Below are positions 11,461 to 19,554 of a stretch of 64,000 nt of DNA, one piece after another. Under the pieces are notes generated by a model that saw only the letters and a program-made list of their open reading frames with translations, was not told the origin of the DNA and did no database searches. The translations under genes and the position numbers were made by a program. Numbering within the stretch: the stretch's first letter is position 1; every line of letters begins with the position of its first letter. Source of the DNA: Tsuneonella dongtanensis (GTDB lineage: Bacteria; Pseudomonadota; Alphaproteobacteria; Sphingomonadales; Sphingomonadaceae). Where the stretch lies: NCBI RefSeq assembly GCF_001698205.1, contig NZ_CP016591.1:1426001-1490000 (forward strand). The letters are read 5' to 3'.

Positions 11461-11714
11461 TGCATCGTGAATTGACCCGGCCTCACGGGCTTGCGACAAT
11501 CTCCTCGATGACAGGGGACCCAAGGAAGAGCGGATGGGGCAGGGCGCTGCCGGCGATGATGCTGGGCGCGGCGATGCTCGGTGGGTGCGTGCAGGTAACC
11601 GCGCCCGACAAGCCGATCGTCATCGAACTCAACGTTAATATCCGGCAGGAAGTGATCTACCGGCTCGCGGCCGACGCGGGCAATACGATCGAGGAAAACG
11701 AGGACATTTTCTGA
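11457..11714 (+). CDS. ynbE: YnbE family outer-membrane lipoprotein
   Basis: The 85-residue product has a hydrophobic signal with a lipobox ending in LGGC (C44), then a short mature part with the PIVIELNVNI motif characteristic of YnbE. In E. coli YnbE sits in the outer membrane and stacks on the C-terminus of YdbH to complete the lipid bridge. The ATG at 11457 overlaps the ydbH stop (ATGA); the signal region is long, and an internal ATG at 11508 is a possible alternative start. Overlap with ydbL is one base (TGATG). Confidence 0.85.
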   Translation: MMHRELTRPHGLATISSMTGDPRKSGWGRALPAMMLGAAMLGGCVQVTAPDKPIVIELNVNIRQEVIYRLAADAGNTIEENEDIF

Positions 11715-12085
11715 TGCGCAAGATTATGATCGCCTTCGCCGCCGCGAGCATGCTCGCCGCCCCTGCGCTCGCGCAGCGCGACCCCGCGTACGACGCGGCG
11801 CGGTCCGCTGGCCAGGTGGGCGAGAAGATGGACGGCTATCTCGGGATCGTCGGGGCGAGCACTGCCGCGCTCCAGAGGATCGTCGACGACATCAACATCA
11901 AGCGGCGCGCGGTGTACGCCGACAAGGCGCGCGCGGCGAATGCCACGCTCGAGGAATACGCGCTGACCGCTGGCTGCCTCGCGATTGCCAGGACTGCGCC
12001 CGGTGAAAAATACCAGGCGCCCGATGGCAGCTGGCAGACGCGCACCAGCGCGCCGCCGATGCGCGACAGCCGCTGTCCCGCCTGA
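11714..12085 (+). CDS. ydbL: YdbL family periplasmic protein (DUF1318)
   Basis: This is a 123-residue secreted protein with a clear signal peptide (cleavage probably after ALA near residue 20) and the DUF1318 fold, including the INIKRRAVYADKA region that is the family hallmark. E. coli YdbL is a periplasmic partner of YdbH and YnbE and is thought to modulate assembly of the bridge. Two cysteines occur in the C-terminal half (near residues 94 and 121) and could form a disulfide. It is the last gene of the ydbH-ynbE-ydbL operon and is followed by a strong terminator. Confidence 0.85.
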   Translation: MRKIMIAFAAASMLAAPALAQRDPAYDAARSAGQVGEKMDGYLGIVGASTAALQRIVDDINIKRRAVYADKARAANATLEEYALTAGCLAIARTAPGEKYQAPDGSWQTRTSAPPMRDSRCPA

Positions 12086-12112
12086 CGCCCGCTAAGGGGC
12101 TGCATAGTTTCA

Positions 12113-12144
12113 GGCCGCCGGGGGGTCCTCGGCGGCCTTTTCTT
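12113..12144 (+). terminator. Rho-independent terminator of ydbH-ynbE-ydbL
   Basis: A perfect 8-bp GC stem (GGCCGCCG at 12113-12120 with CGGCGGCC at 12130-12137) and a 9-base loop is followed by TTTTCTTT. It lies 28 bases after the ydbL stop. The remaining 156 bases to the next gene are comparatively AT-rich and probably hold the promoter of the glycosyltransferase pair, but I cannot point to a convincing -35/-10 set. Confidence 0.85.
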
Positions 12145-12300
12145 TGCCTTGAAAGAGCCAAATAACGGCTTCTACTTCGGAGCACCTTAATTCCTCTTTA
12201 GCTGCCGATTTACTCAAAAGTCAGCACGTTATTAGTTTGACGCTAACGCCGCGGCATGACAAGTGAGGGCCGATCGCGCTAGGCAGTACGGGGGTCGCAC

Positions 12301-13704
12301 TTGCCTGCTGGGCTACTCACGCCCGGGGAATGGCTTGTGCTCGTCGAGCACGAACTATTGCTATTCGCCGGCTTCTTCTTCCTCATCGGCGCTCTCGACG
12401 AGTTTGCTGTCGATCTCGTCTGGTTGTGGCTGCGGGTCACCGGTCGGGCGCGCACCGTGCGCCTGCCCCCTGCGGCAGGATCGCCGGCGCCGCTTTCGGG
12501 CAGCGCGGCGGTTTTCATAGCGGCCTGGCGCGAGGCCGGGGTCATCGGCGCAACCGTTCGGCACACGTTGTCTGTCTGGCCGCAGGACGACCTGCGCCTT
12601 TACATCGGCACCTATCGCAACGACCCGCTTACCGCCGAAGCAGTCATCGCTGCGGCCGACAACGATCCCAGGCTCAGGCTGGTGATCCACGATCGCGACG
12701 GCCCGAGCACCAAGGCAGACTGCCTCAACCGGATTTTCCGTGCGCTCGAAGATGACGAAGTGCGAGGCGGCGTGCCGACGCGAATGGTCGTGATTCACGA
12801 TGCCGAAGACATGGTCGACCCCGCCGCGCTCGGTGTGCTCGATACGGCACTGGAGGATGTCGACCTTGCCCAGCTGCCGGTCCTGCCCGAGCCGCTCGCC
12901 CAGTCGCGCTGGATCGCTTCCCACTACTGCGAGGAATTCGCCGAGGCGCACGGCAAGGCAATGGTCGTGCGGGATGCCTTGGGCACGGGAATTCCCACCG
13001 CGGGCGTCGGCTGTGCAATCCGCCGCGGCATCCTGACGGAGCTTGCAGACCGGCGGGGTCAGGACGGGCCGTTCGCAGCCGAATGCCTTACCGAGGACTA
13101 CGAACTGGGTCTCGGCGTGACAGCAATGGGCGGGCGGTCCCGCTTCCTCCGCTGCCGCAGTGCCGATGGCCGACTCGTCGCGACGCGCGCCTGCTTTCCC
13201 GCAACCATCGGCAGTGCGGTACGGCAGAAAACCCGGTGGGTTCACGGCATCGCGCTGCAATCGTGGGATCGCCTTGGATGGAGCGCGCGCCCGGCCGACA
13301 TATGGATGCGCCTTCGAGACCGACGCGGACCGTTGACGGCTCTGGTGCTCGCATCGGCGTACCTGCTCCTCATCGTCGCTGCGGCAGGGTGGCTCGGGCA
13401 TCGTTTCGGTCTGGCGCCGGCCGTCCAGGTGACCACGGCGGTCACCGTGCTCGTCGGGGTCAACCTGCTGAGCTTTGCCTGGCGTGCGGTGTGGCGCTTC
13501 GCCTTTACCATGCGCGAATACGGGTGGGTCGAGGGTGTGCGCGCAGTGCTGCGCATCCCCGTGGCAAATGTCATCGCCATACTCGCCGGAAGGCGAGCCC
13601 TGTTCGATTACCTTGCGGTGCTGCGAGGGTCGGCGGTGCGCTGGGAGAAGACCTGCCATATCGTCCACCCGGCATTGCGTCGTGAGGCGAGGGTCGGAGC
13701 GTGA
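12301..13704 (+). CDS. NfrB/BcsA-like GT2 glycosyltransferase, inner membrane
   Basis: This 467-residue protein has an N-terminal membrane helix (about residues 18-45), a cytosolic GT2 domain and at least two C-terminal helices (about 342-364 and 370-392). The processive GT2 residues are visible in order: D140, the DAED motif (167-170), TED (264-266) and QKTRW (309-313). This is the pattern of cellulose-synthase-like enzymes and of NfrB, the E. coli glycosyltransferase behind the phage N4 receptor polysaccharide. It lacks the long C-terminal c-di-GMP-sensing region of E. coli NfrB. The TTG start has GGGGG seven bases upstream. The stop overlaps the next gene (GTGA). Confidence 0.82.
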   Translation: MPAGLLTPGEWLVLVEHELLLFAGFFFLIGALDEFAVDLVWLWLRVTGRARTVRLPPAAGSPAPLSGSAAVFIAAWREAGVIGATVRHTLSVWPQDDLRLYIGTYRNDPLTAEAVIAAADNDPRLRLVIHDRDGPSTKADCLNRIFRALEDDEVRGGVPTRMVVIHDAEDMVDPAALGVLDTALEDVDLAQLPVLPEPLAQSRWIASHYCEEFAEAHGKAMVVRDALGTGIPTAGVGCAIRRGILTELADRRGQDGPFAAECLTEDYELGLGVTAMGGRSRFLRCRSADGRLVATRACFPATIGSAVRQKTRWVHGIALQSWDRLGWSARPADIWMRLRDRRGPLTALVLASAYLLLIVAAAGWLGHRFGLAPAVQVTTAVTVLVGVNLLSFAWRAVWRFAFTMREYGWVEGVRAVLRIPVANVIAILAGRRALFDYLAVLRGSAVRWEKTCHIVHPALRREARVGA

Positions 13705-14801
13705 GCTATGGGATCACGCCTCAGCGCCGCCGGGGCCAGCCGCTTGCCATGCTCGCCGTTCTGTTCGCAGCGTGGATCGGTGCGCGGGCGGCATTCTGGC
13801 AAGCCCCGGACGCGATCGACCCGGCGAGACCGGAAGCGCGAACCTTCGCACACGTCAAAAAGACAGCGGCTCCGCTGACCGAGGCCATACGAAGCGGGCC
13901 ATCAGCCGAAGGCACCGACGATCGCCCCGCGGCCGACAATCCAGGTCTCCCGGCAGGTCGAGGCGCTCGTCCGGTGCGCGTCGGGGATAGTGTCAACCGG
14001 GCACAAGACTGGACGGCACCGACGGCGATCGTGAGGATCGATGTCAACGACGATCCGCCTCCCCGCTCACCCGGCGGATTTCCTATCCAAGTCGCGTCAG
14101 GCGGAAGCTCGCCCTCGGCCCCAGCCGACCGTCGCGCGACCGGGCGGCGGTGGCGGGTCGACGGGTGGTACGCCTGGCGATCCGGGGGTAGCCGCACGGG
14201 CCTGGCGAATGGGAGACCCGCCGCGGCGGCCTATGGCGGCACGCAGGGCGGTCTGGTCGCCCGCCGGTCTCTCGCATCGCGCAGTGGCGGATTGGATGCC
14301 TACCTCCGGATGACCCATGCTCCCGAAGGGATAGCGCAAAGCGATTTTGCCGTCGGTTTGGGCGCAAGGCCGCTTGCGCGGATACCCGTGCGGCTGCAGG
14401 CCGAAGCGCGGGCTACGCGCGCCGGAGGCAGGACCGAGCTTCGTCCGGCTGCTGCGCTGGTTACCGAGCTGGCACCCTTGGCGCTTCCCTTCGAGACCAA
14501 GGTCGAAACCTACGTGCAGGCCGGATGGGTAGGCGGCGATTTCGCAACCGGCTTCGTCGATGGGCAGGCCCGGCTGGATCGTGCGATCGTGCAGCTCGGT
14601 GCTGCGGAGGTCCGCATGGGCGCGGGCGTCTGGGGCGGGGCGCAGAGACTGGCCAGTCGGCTCGACGTCGGGCCCGGATTGACGCTCGACATGCGCGAAT
14701 CCGGGGTGCCTGCCCGGATATCGATCGATTACCGCTTCCAGGTCGCGGGCACGGCGCGCCCGGGTGATGGACTCGCACTCACGCTTTCGACCGGATTCTA
14801 G
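13701..14801 (+). CDS. Probable envelope partner of the GT2 enzyme (NfrA/BcsC-like C-terminus)
   Basis: I do not firmly recognise this 366-residue protein. It has a hydrophobic segment near residues 15-33, a long Pro/Ala/Asp-rich low-complexity linker (about 40-150), and a C-terminal part from about 160 that alternates polar and hydrophobic residues in beta-strand fashion and ends in LTLSTGF. A terminal aromatic after alternating strands is what outer-membrane beta-barrels show, and the region resembles the C-terminal portion of NfrA/BcsC-type exporters. Translational coupling to the GT2 gene (GTGA overlap) suggests they act together in making and exporting a polysaccharide. Confidence 0.6.
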   Translation: MSYGITPQRRRGQPLAMLAVLFAAWIGARAAFWQAPDAIDPARPEARTFAHVKKTAAPLTEAIRSGPSAEGTDDRPAADNPGLPAGRGARPVRVGDSVNRAQDWTAPTAIVRIDVNDDPPPRSPGGFPIQVASGGSSPSAPADRRATGRRWRVDGWYAWRSGGSRTGLANGRPAAAAYGGTQGGLVARRSLASRSGGLDAYLRMTHAPEGIAQSDFAVGLGARPLARIPVRLQAEARATRAGGRTELRPAAALVTELAPLALPFETKVETYVQAGWVGGDFATGFVDGQARLDRAIVQLGAAEVRMGAGVWGGAQRLASRLDVGPGLTLDMRESGVPARISIDYRFQVAGTARPGDGLALTLSTGF

Positions 14802-14848
14802 GGCTCGCCGCCTTTCGCTGCTTAACGCACTCGCGTAAGCGGACGGCG

Positions 14849-15763
14849 ATGGACGTCTACCTTCCGATTGCGAACCTGTCGGTCAACGGACTGTTCATCG
14901 TCGCGCTTGGCGCGCTGACCGGGGTGCTTTCGGGCCTTTTCGGGGTCGGCGGAGGGTTCCTGACGACACCGCTGCTCATCTTCTACGGCATTCCTCCGAC
15001 CGTGGCCGCTGCGTCGGCTTCGACGCAGGTCACCGGGGCGAGCGTTTCGGGCGTCCTGGCCCACAATCGGCGTGGAGGGGTCGACTATCGCATGGGCCTC
15101 GTGACGGTTGCGGGTGGCGCGATCGGCAGCGGTATCGGCGCGCTGTTGTTCCGTTTCTTCCAGTCGCTCGGGCAGATCGATACCGTCATCTCGATACTCT
15201 ACGTGGTCATGCTCGGCACGATCGGTACGCTCATGGCGCGCGAGGCATGGACCGCGATCCGGGCCAGCAAGACCGGAGAGCGTCCGGTTGTCGCCAAGAG
15301 ACGCCACCACCCCCTGGTGGCATCCCTGCCGATGCGCTGGCGGTTCTATCGCTCGGGGCTGTACATTTCGCCGCTCGCGCCGCTGATCCTCGGCGTGGCG
15401 GTGGGCATCCTGACGATGCTGATGGGCGTTGGCGGCGGCTTCATCCTGGTGCCGGCGATGCTCTACATCCTCGGCATGAGCGCGGGCGTCGTCGTCGGCA
15501 CGAGCCTCTTCAACATCCTGTTCGTGACGATGGTCACCACGATGATGCACGCGCTGACCACCAAGGCAGTCGACATCGTGCTCGCCGGGCTTTTGCTGCT
15601 CGGATCCGTTTCGGGAGCGCAGATCGGCTCCCAGCTCGCGCAGAAGGCGCGTCCCGAAGCGCTGCGGCTGGTGCTGGCTGCGATCGTCCTTCTGGTGGCA
15701 TTGCGGATGCTGTTCGGACTGGGTGTACGGCCCGACGAGATCTACACGGTCAGCCCGTTGTGA
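14849..15763 (+). CDS. TauE/SafE family membrane permease (sulfite/anion exporter type)
   Basis: This is a 304-residue polytopic inner-membrane protein. The family is built from two similar halves, and both glycine-rich signature repeats are visible: GLFGVGGGFL near residue 30 and LMGVGGGFIL near residue 192. TauE/SafE members export sulfite, sulfonates or organic acids; the substrate here cannot be read from sequence. The next gene starts within its stop (TGATG) and encodes the TIGR02186 protein, a pairing typical of alphaproteobacteria, so the two probably form one transport unit. Confidence 0.88.
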   Translation: MDVYLPIANLSVNGLFIVALGALTGVLSGLFGVGGGFLTTPLLIFYGIPPTVAAASASTQVTGASVSGVLAHNRRGGVDYRMGLVTVAGGAIGSGIGALLFRFFQSLGQIDTVISILYVVMLGTIGTLMAREAWTAIRASKTGERPVVAKRRHHPLVASLPMRWRFYRSGLYISPLAPLILGVAVGILTMLMGVGGGFILVPAMLYILGMSAGVVVGTSLFNILFVTMVTTMMHALTTKAVDIVLAGLLLLGSVSGAQIGSQLAQKARPEALRLVLAAIVLLVALRMLFGLGVRPDEIYTVSPL

Positions 15764-16533
15764 TGCGACTGCTCGCCCTTGTCGCGCTCCTGCTGGCATT
15801 CCTGCCTGCATCGTCTGCCTGGGCGCAGCGCGATCCGATACTGGTGCCCGAGGTCAGCCAGCACGAAGTGCGCGTACGGCAGGGATTCACCGGCACGGAG
15901 CTGCTGCTCTTCGGGGCGATCCTCGACCCCGCGGGCACGCGCTCGGCGCGCGGCTACGATGTCGTCGTCGTGCTCAAGGGACCGTCGCAACCGATCCGCC
16001 TTCGCGAGAAGGACAAGGTCGGCGGGGTCTGGATCAATGCGTCGAGCACCGATTTCCGGTCTGCGCCTTCCTACTTCGCGGTCGCCTCGTCGAAGCCGAT
16101 CGAAGAGATCGTCGACGAAAAGACCGCCGCGATCTACGAATTCGGTACGCAGTTCATCCAGCTTTCGCCCACCGGCGTTATCGATCCCGAAGAGCAGGCA
16201 CGTTTTTCGGCCGGGCTCGTCGACCTGAAGCGGCGGCAGGGGCTCTACAAGGAGAACATGCGCGGCGTCACGATCAGCGAAGGCGTTCTGTACCAGGCCC
16301 GCATCTCGCTGCCTTCGAACGTGACGACGGGGACCTACACCGCAGAGACCTTTGCCGTCACCGGCGGGCGCGTCGTGTCGTCCGCCATCGCCGAAGTGCA
16401 GGTGCGCAAGGTGGGATTCGAACGGCTGGTCGAAATCTTCGCGCAGGAAAACTCGTTCATCTACGGCCTGCTTGCGGTCGCACTGTCGGTCAGCATGGGC
16501 TGGATCGCCGGGCGCCTGTTCGCGCTGATCTGA
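15763..16533 (+). CDS. TIGR02186 family membrane-anchored protein
   Basis: The 256-residue product has a signal peptide (residues 1-20, cleavage after AWA), a beta-rich periplasmic domain of about 200 residues, and one C-terminal membrane helix (about 232-252). This matches the alphaproteobacterial TIGR02186 family of unknown function, which is regularly encoded beside a TauE/SafE permease. The ATG at 15763 overlaps the permease stop by one base. An accessory or substrate-handling role on the periplasmic side is likely but unproven. Confidence 0.83.
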   Translation: MRLLALVALLLAFLPASSAWAQRDPILVPEVSQHEVRVRQGFTGTELLLFGAILDPAGTRSARGYDVVVVLKGPSQPIRLREKDKVGGVWINASSTDFRSAPSYFAVASSKPIEEIVDEKTAAIYEFGTQFIQLSPTGVIDPEEQARFSAGLVDLKRRQGLYKENMRGVTISEGVLYQARISLPSNVTTGTYTAETFAVTGGRVVSSAIAEVQVRKVGFERLVEIFAQENSFIYGLLAVALSVSMGWIAGRLFALI

Positions 16534-16615
16534 CGCCCGCAACCCATAACGTTGACCCGATCTTAACCGCGCCAAGGCATTGTCCGCGCGGGCAATTGAA
16601 CGGGATCTTCGCGCA

Positions 16616-18304
16616 ATGGGCGATATGGACAAGCAGGGTTTCCAGGATTTCCAGCCGGTCGAGGCTGGCGACGGAGGGGCACAAGCGAAGGCGCCAAGCG
16701 GCGACAACGCTTCCCAGCCGATCGGCGTGATCCTGGAGATTGCCGGCTCGGGATCGCAGATCGCGCTCGACCTTGAGCGCCTGAACGAGTGCATGGAGGA
16801 CGAAGACCCCTCGGTCGCGCTCGCCGGCCAGGTGGGCAGCCAGGTCAAAATCCGCGTCGGTAACACGTGGCTTCTCGCCAGCGTGCGCAACCAGCGGCAG
16901 GACCGGCGCGGCGGCGGGGTTCTCGCGAACATCGACTTCCTGGGCGAGGGCAACGAAGAGAAGCTCACGGGCCGTATCAACAGCTTCCGCCGCGGCGTCA
17001 CCCGCTACCCGGTGCCCGGCGCGCTGATCTATCCCGCGACCACCGCCGACCTCAGGCAGATCTACGCCAGCGACGGCCGCTCCAACATCCAGATCGGTAC
17101 GGTCTATCCGACCAAGGACATCCGCGCCGGCCTCTATGTCGATGCCATGCTCGGCAAGCACTTTGCGCTGCTCGGATCGACGGGTACCGGCAAGTCGACC
17201 AGCGCGGCCCTGATCCTGCACCGCATCTGCGATGCCGCGCCCGACGGCCACATCGTGATGATCGACCCGCACGGCGAATATTCGGCGGCTTTCCGGAACA
17301 CCGGCCTCATCCTCGACGTCAGCAACCTGCAGATGCCGTACTGGCTGATGAACTTCGAGGAGCACTGCGAAGTGCTGCTCACCACCAACGGCAACGACCG
17401 GCAGATCGACGCCGACATTCTCGCCAAGTGCCTGCTGAAAGCGCGGACCAAGAACCGCCTCGCCGAAACGATGGGCAAGCTTACCGTGGATTCGCCGGTG
17501 CCCTACCTCCTCTCGGACCTCTCCAACGAGATCCAGAACGAGATGGGCAAGCTCGACAAGGCGACCAACACCGCGCCGTACCAGCGCATCAAGACCAAGC
17601 TGGAGGAACTGAAGAGCGATCCGCGCTACCAGTTCATGTTCTCCGGCATGCTGGTCGGCGACACGATGGCCGAGTTCCTTGGCAAAATCTTCCGCATGCC
17701 CTCGAGCGGCAAGCCGATCGCGATCGTCGACGTGTCGGGCGTGCCGTCGGACATCACTTCGACCGTGGTCGCGGTGCTCAGCCGCCTGGTGTTCGACTTC
17801 GCGATCTGGGGCCGCGAGGAAAAGACCCGGCCGGTGCTGCTCGTCTGTGAAGAGGCGCACCGCTACGTTCCCAGCGAGAAGAACGCGGACGGCTCGTCGG
17901 TCGGCAAGATCCTCAGCCGCATCGCCAAGGAAGGCCGTAAATACGGCATCTCGCTCGGCCTCATCACCCAGCGTCCGTCGGACCTTGCCGAAGGCGTACT
18001 GTCGCAGTGCGGCACGATCATCTCGATGCGTCTCAACAACGACCGCGACCAGGCGTTCGTGAAGGCCGCGATGCCCGAAGGCGCGCGCGGCTTCCTCGAT
18101 TCGATCCCGGCGCTGCGCAACCGCGAATGCATCATCTGCGGCGAGGGTGTCGCGATTCCCATTCGCGTCAGCTTCGACAACCTCGAGGAACAGAAGCGTC
18201 CGGCCTCGGAAGACCCGAGCTTCATCGAACTCTGGCGCGAGCACGGCGGCGAGGAGGAGCGGGTTCACCGCATCGTCCAGCGCTGGCGCGCGCAGGGCAG
18301 GTAG
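16616..18304 (+). CDS. HerA-like ATPase (DUF87), without NurA partner
   Basis: This 562-residue FtsK/HerA-superfamily ATPase has an N-terminal HAS-barrel-like region (about residues 35-135), Walker A GSTGTGKST (187-195), and Walker B ending in CEEAH (411-415), followed by a TQRPSD sensor region. HerA-type hexamers pump DNA; in archaea they work with the nuclease NurA, and in bacteria some belong to defence systems with SIR2 or nuclease partners. Neither partner is next to it: upstream is the TIGR02186 gene, downstream a convergent monooxygenase-fold gene. The start is uncertain: ATG 16616 is used, ATG 16625 and TTG 16580 are alternatives. Confidence 0.85.
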   Translation: MGDMDKQGFQDFQPVEAGDGGAQAKAPSGDNASQPIGVILEIAGSGSQIALDLERLNECMEDEDPSVALAGQVGSQVKIRVGNTWLLASVRNQRQDRRGGGVLANIDFLGEGNEEKLTGRINSFRRGVTRYPVPGALIYPATTADLRQIYASDGRSNIQIGTVYPTKDIRAGLYVDAMLGKHFALLGSTGTGKSTSAALILHRICDAAPDGHIVMIDPHGEYSAAFRNTGLILDVSNLQMPYWLMNFEEHCEVLLTTNGNDRQIDADILAKCLLKARTKNRLAETMGKLTVDSPVPYLLSDLSNEIQNEMGKLDKATNTAPYQRIKTKLEELKSDPRYQFMFSGMLVGDTMAEFLGKIFRMPSSGKPIAIVDVSGVPSDITSTVVAVLSRLVFDFAIWGREEKTRPVLLVCEEAHRYVPSEKNADGSSVGKILSRIAKEGRKYGISLGLITQRPSDLAEGVLSQCGTIISMRLNNDRDQAFVKAAMPEGARGFLDSIPALRNRECIICGEGVAIPIRVSFDNLEEQKRPASEDPSFIELWREHGGEEERVHRIVQRWRAQGR

Positions 18305-18326
18305 CCCGGCGCCCTGGAGCGACCGG

Positions 18327-18626
18327 CTAGATGTCGGTTGCCTTCAGCCTGCTGATCTTGAGCGCCGCCGCGCCGTCTTCGAGCAGCGGGTCGAGCATCG
18401 CCCCGAGACCGGTTTCCATGCGCCAGGCGATGTACTTGTCGTAGTGGGCGAAGCTGTCCCACTTTTCGATCAGCACGAAGGTATTGCGCTCCTCGTCGTA
18501 GAACACCTTGATGTCGCGGCACCCGTCGAAGGCGCGGGTGTCGGGCAGGGCGCTTCGCAAGGTCGCCTCGAACTCGTCGCGCTTGCCGGCCTTGACCGGG
18601 AATTCGGCGATGACTCGGTCTCTCAT
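18327..18626 (-). CDS. Antibiotic biosynthesis monooxygenase (ABM) domain protein
   Basis: This is a 99-residue single-domain protein of the dimeric alpha/beta-barrel ABM fold, recognisable by the FPVKAGKRDEFEATL opening and the FVLIEKWDS strand. Relatives include the quinol monooxygenase YgiN and heme-degrading enzymes, but most members have no known substrate. It lies 43 bases downstream of queE on the same strand and converges with the HerA-like gene. Confidence 0.8.
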   Translation of the reverse strand: MRDRVIAEFPVKAGKRDEFEATLRSALPDTRAFDGCRDIKVFYDEERNTFVLIEKWDSFAHYDKYIAWRMETGLGAMLDPLLEDGAAALKISRLKATDI

Positions 18627-18669
18627 GGTGTCTCTCCCAGAAAGCGGCCCGCACCGGCCATAGCACGTT

Positions 18670-19404
18670 TCACGTCCCGCGCGTGTCCCCGTAGAGATGG
18701 ATGTGGAGCCGGTCCGAAAGGCGGTAGCCGTGCTCGACGCAGAGCGGGGCGAGCCACTGCTCGCGGGCGCGCAACGTGGCGCTGTCGGTGCCTTCGGGCA
18801 TCAGGAACACGCGGTATGCCGGAATGTGGTGAACGTCACACAGAGCGCGGACCTCGGCGACATCTTCGGGCGCGGCGATCACGAACTTGAACCACGCCCG
18901 CGTGTCGGCGGCCCAGGCGGCGAGGCGTTCGGGCGGCAGGGCCAGGTCCGCCGGATTCCCGCTGTGCGCAAGCTTGGGGCTGACGGTGTACTGCTCGACG
19001 AAGGCGTCGAACTTTGCGGAGGGCTCCACGGTGCCGTTGGTTTCGACCTCGATCGCGTGGTCGGGCAGCAGCAGCGCCATTTCGGCAAGGGCGGCGGCCT
19101 GAAGCAGGGGTTCCCCGCCGGTGATGACGAGGCGGCGCGGCGCCAGCCGGTCGATCGCGCGTGCGGCCTCGAGCGGGCTGAGCGAGACCTGGTTCGCCTT
19201 GCGATCGTAGGCCACGCCGTCGCGGTGCGGCCGGTTGTCGCCCGCGAAGCGCCAAGTGTAGGCGGTGTCGCACCAGACGCAGGCGAGATTGCAGCGCGAA
19301 AGGCGGATGAAGCTGCACGGCTTGCCCGCCGAGGGCCCTTCGCCCTGCAGCGAGGCGAAAATCTCGGGCCCGCCCGTATCGTCGGTGGCGAGAACGAGGT
19401 TCAT
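18670..19404 (-). CDS. queE: 7-carboxy-7-deazaguanine synthase
   Basis: QueE is a radical SAM enzyme that makes 7-carboxy-7-deazaguanine from CPH4 in the queuosine pathway. The 244-residue product has the 4Fe-4S motif C38-x3-C42-x2-C45, the adjacent CDTAYTW sequence found in QueE, and the VITGGEPLLQ motif that binds SAM. Other queuosine genes (queC, queD, queF) are not in the window. Confidence 0.93.
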   Translation of the reverse strand: MNLVLATDDTGGPEIFASLQGEGPSAGKPCSFIRLSRCNLACVWCDTAYTWRFAGDNRPHRDGVAYDRKANQVSLSPLEAARAIDRLAPRRLVITGGEPLLQAAALAEMALLLPDHAIEVETNGTVEPSAKFDAFVEQYTVSPKLAHSGNPADLALPPERLAAWAADTRAWFKFVIAAPEDVAEVRALCDVHHIPAYRVFLMPEGTDSATLRAREQWLAPLCVEHGYRLSDRLHIHLYGDTRGT

Positions 19405-19484
19405 CGATTGACCCCGGACATGTCACACCTGTCACACAGTCCAGGGGACAAAGTCAGGCGCGTCCCGTTCGCGTAAGGGGCTTC

Positions 19485-19524
19485 TAGCAAATGGGGCGCG
19501 GAGAATTCCATCGCCGCGCCCCAT
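19485..19524 (-). terminator. Candidate terminator downstream of the alcohol dehydrogenase gene
   Basis: A perfect 11-bp inverted repeat (ATGGGGCGCGG at 19491-19501 with CCGCGCCCCAT at 19514-19524) with a 12-base loop lies about 30 bases past the dehydrogenase stop. On the minus strand it is followed by a short TTTGCT rather than a long U tract, so its strength is uncertain. The rest of the 150-base gap before queE contains a repeated TGTCACAC pair near 19419-19437 of unknown meaning. Confidence 0.6.
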
Positions 19525-19554
19525 GGCAGATTCGTTGCGAGTAGGAAAACGCTC

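Noticed and set aside
8248-11523. 1091-codon minus-strand open frame opposite ydbH
   Set aside because: It has no recognisable domain and no signal peptide, and its sequence is Arg/Ala/Gln-rich as expected for the complement of a long GC-rich gene. The plus-strand gene fits YdbH in length and neighbours.
12180-12300. Possible sigma-70 promoter (TTGACG near 12237) for the GT2 gene
   Set aside because: No acceptable -10 is found at 16-18 bases, so I do not call it.
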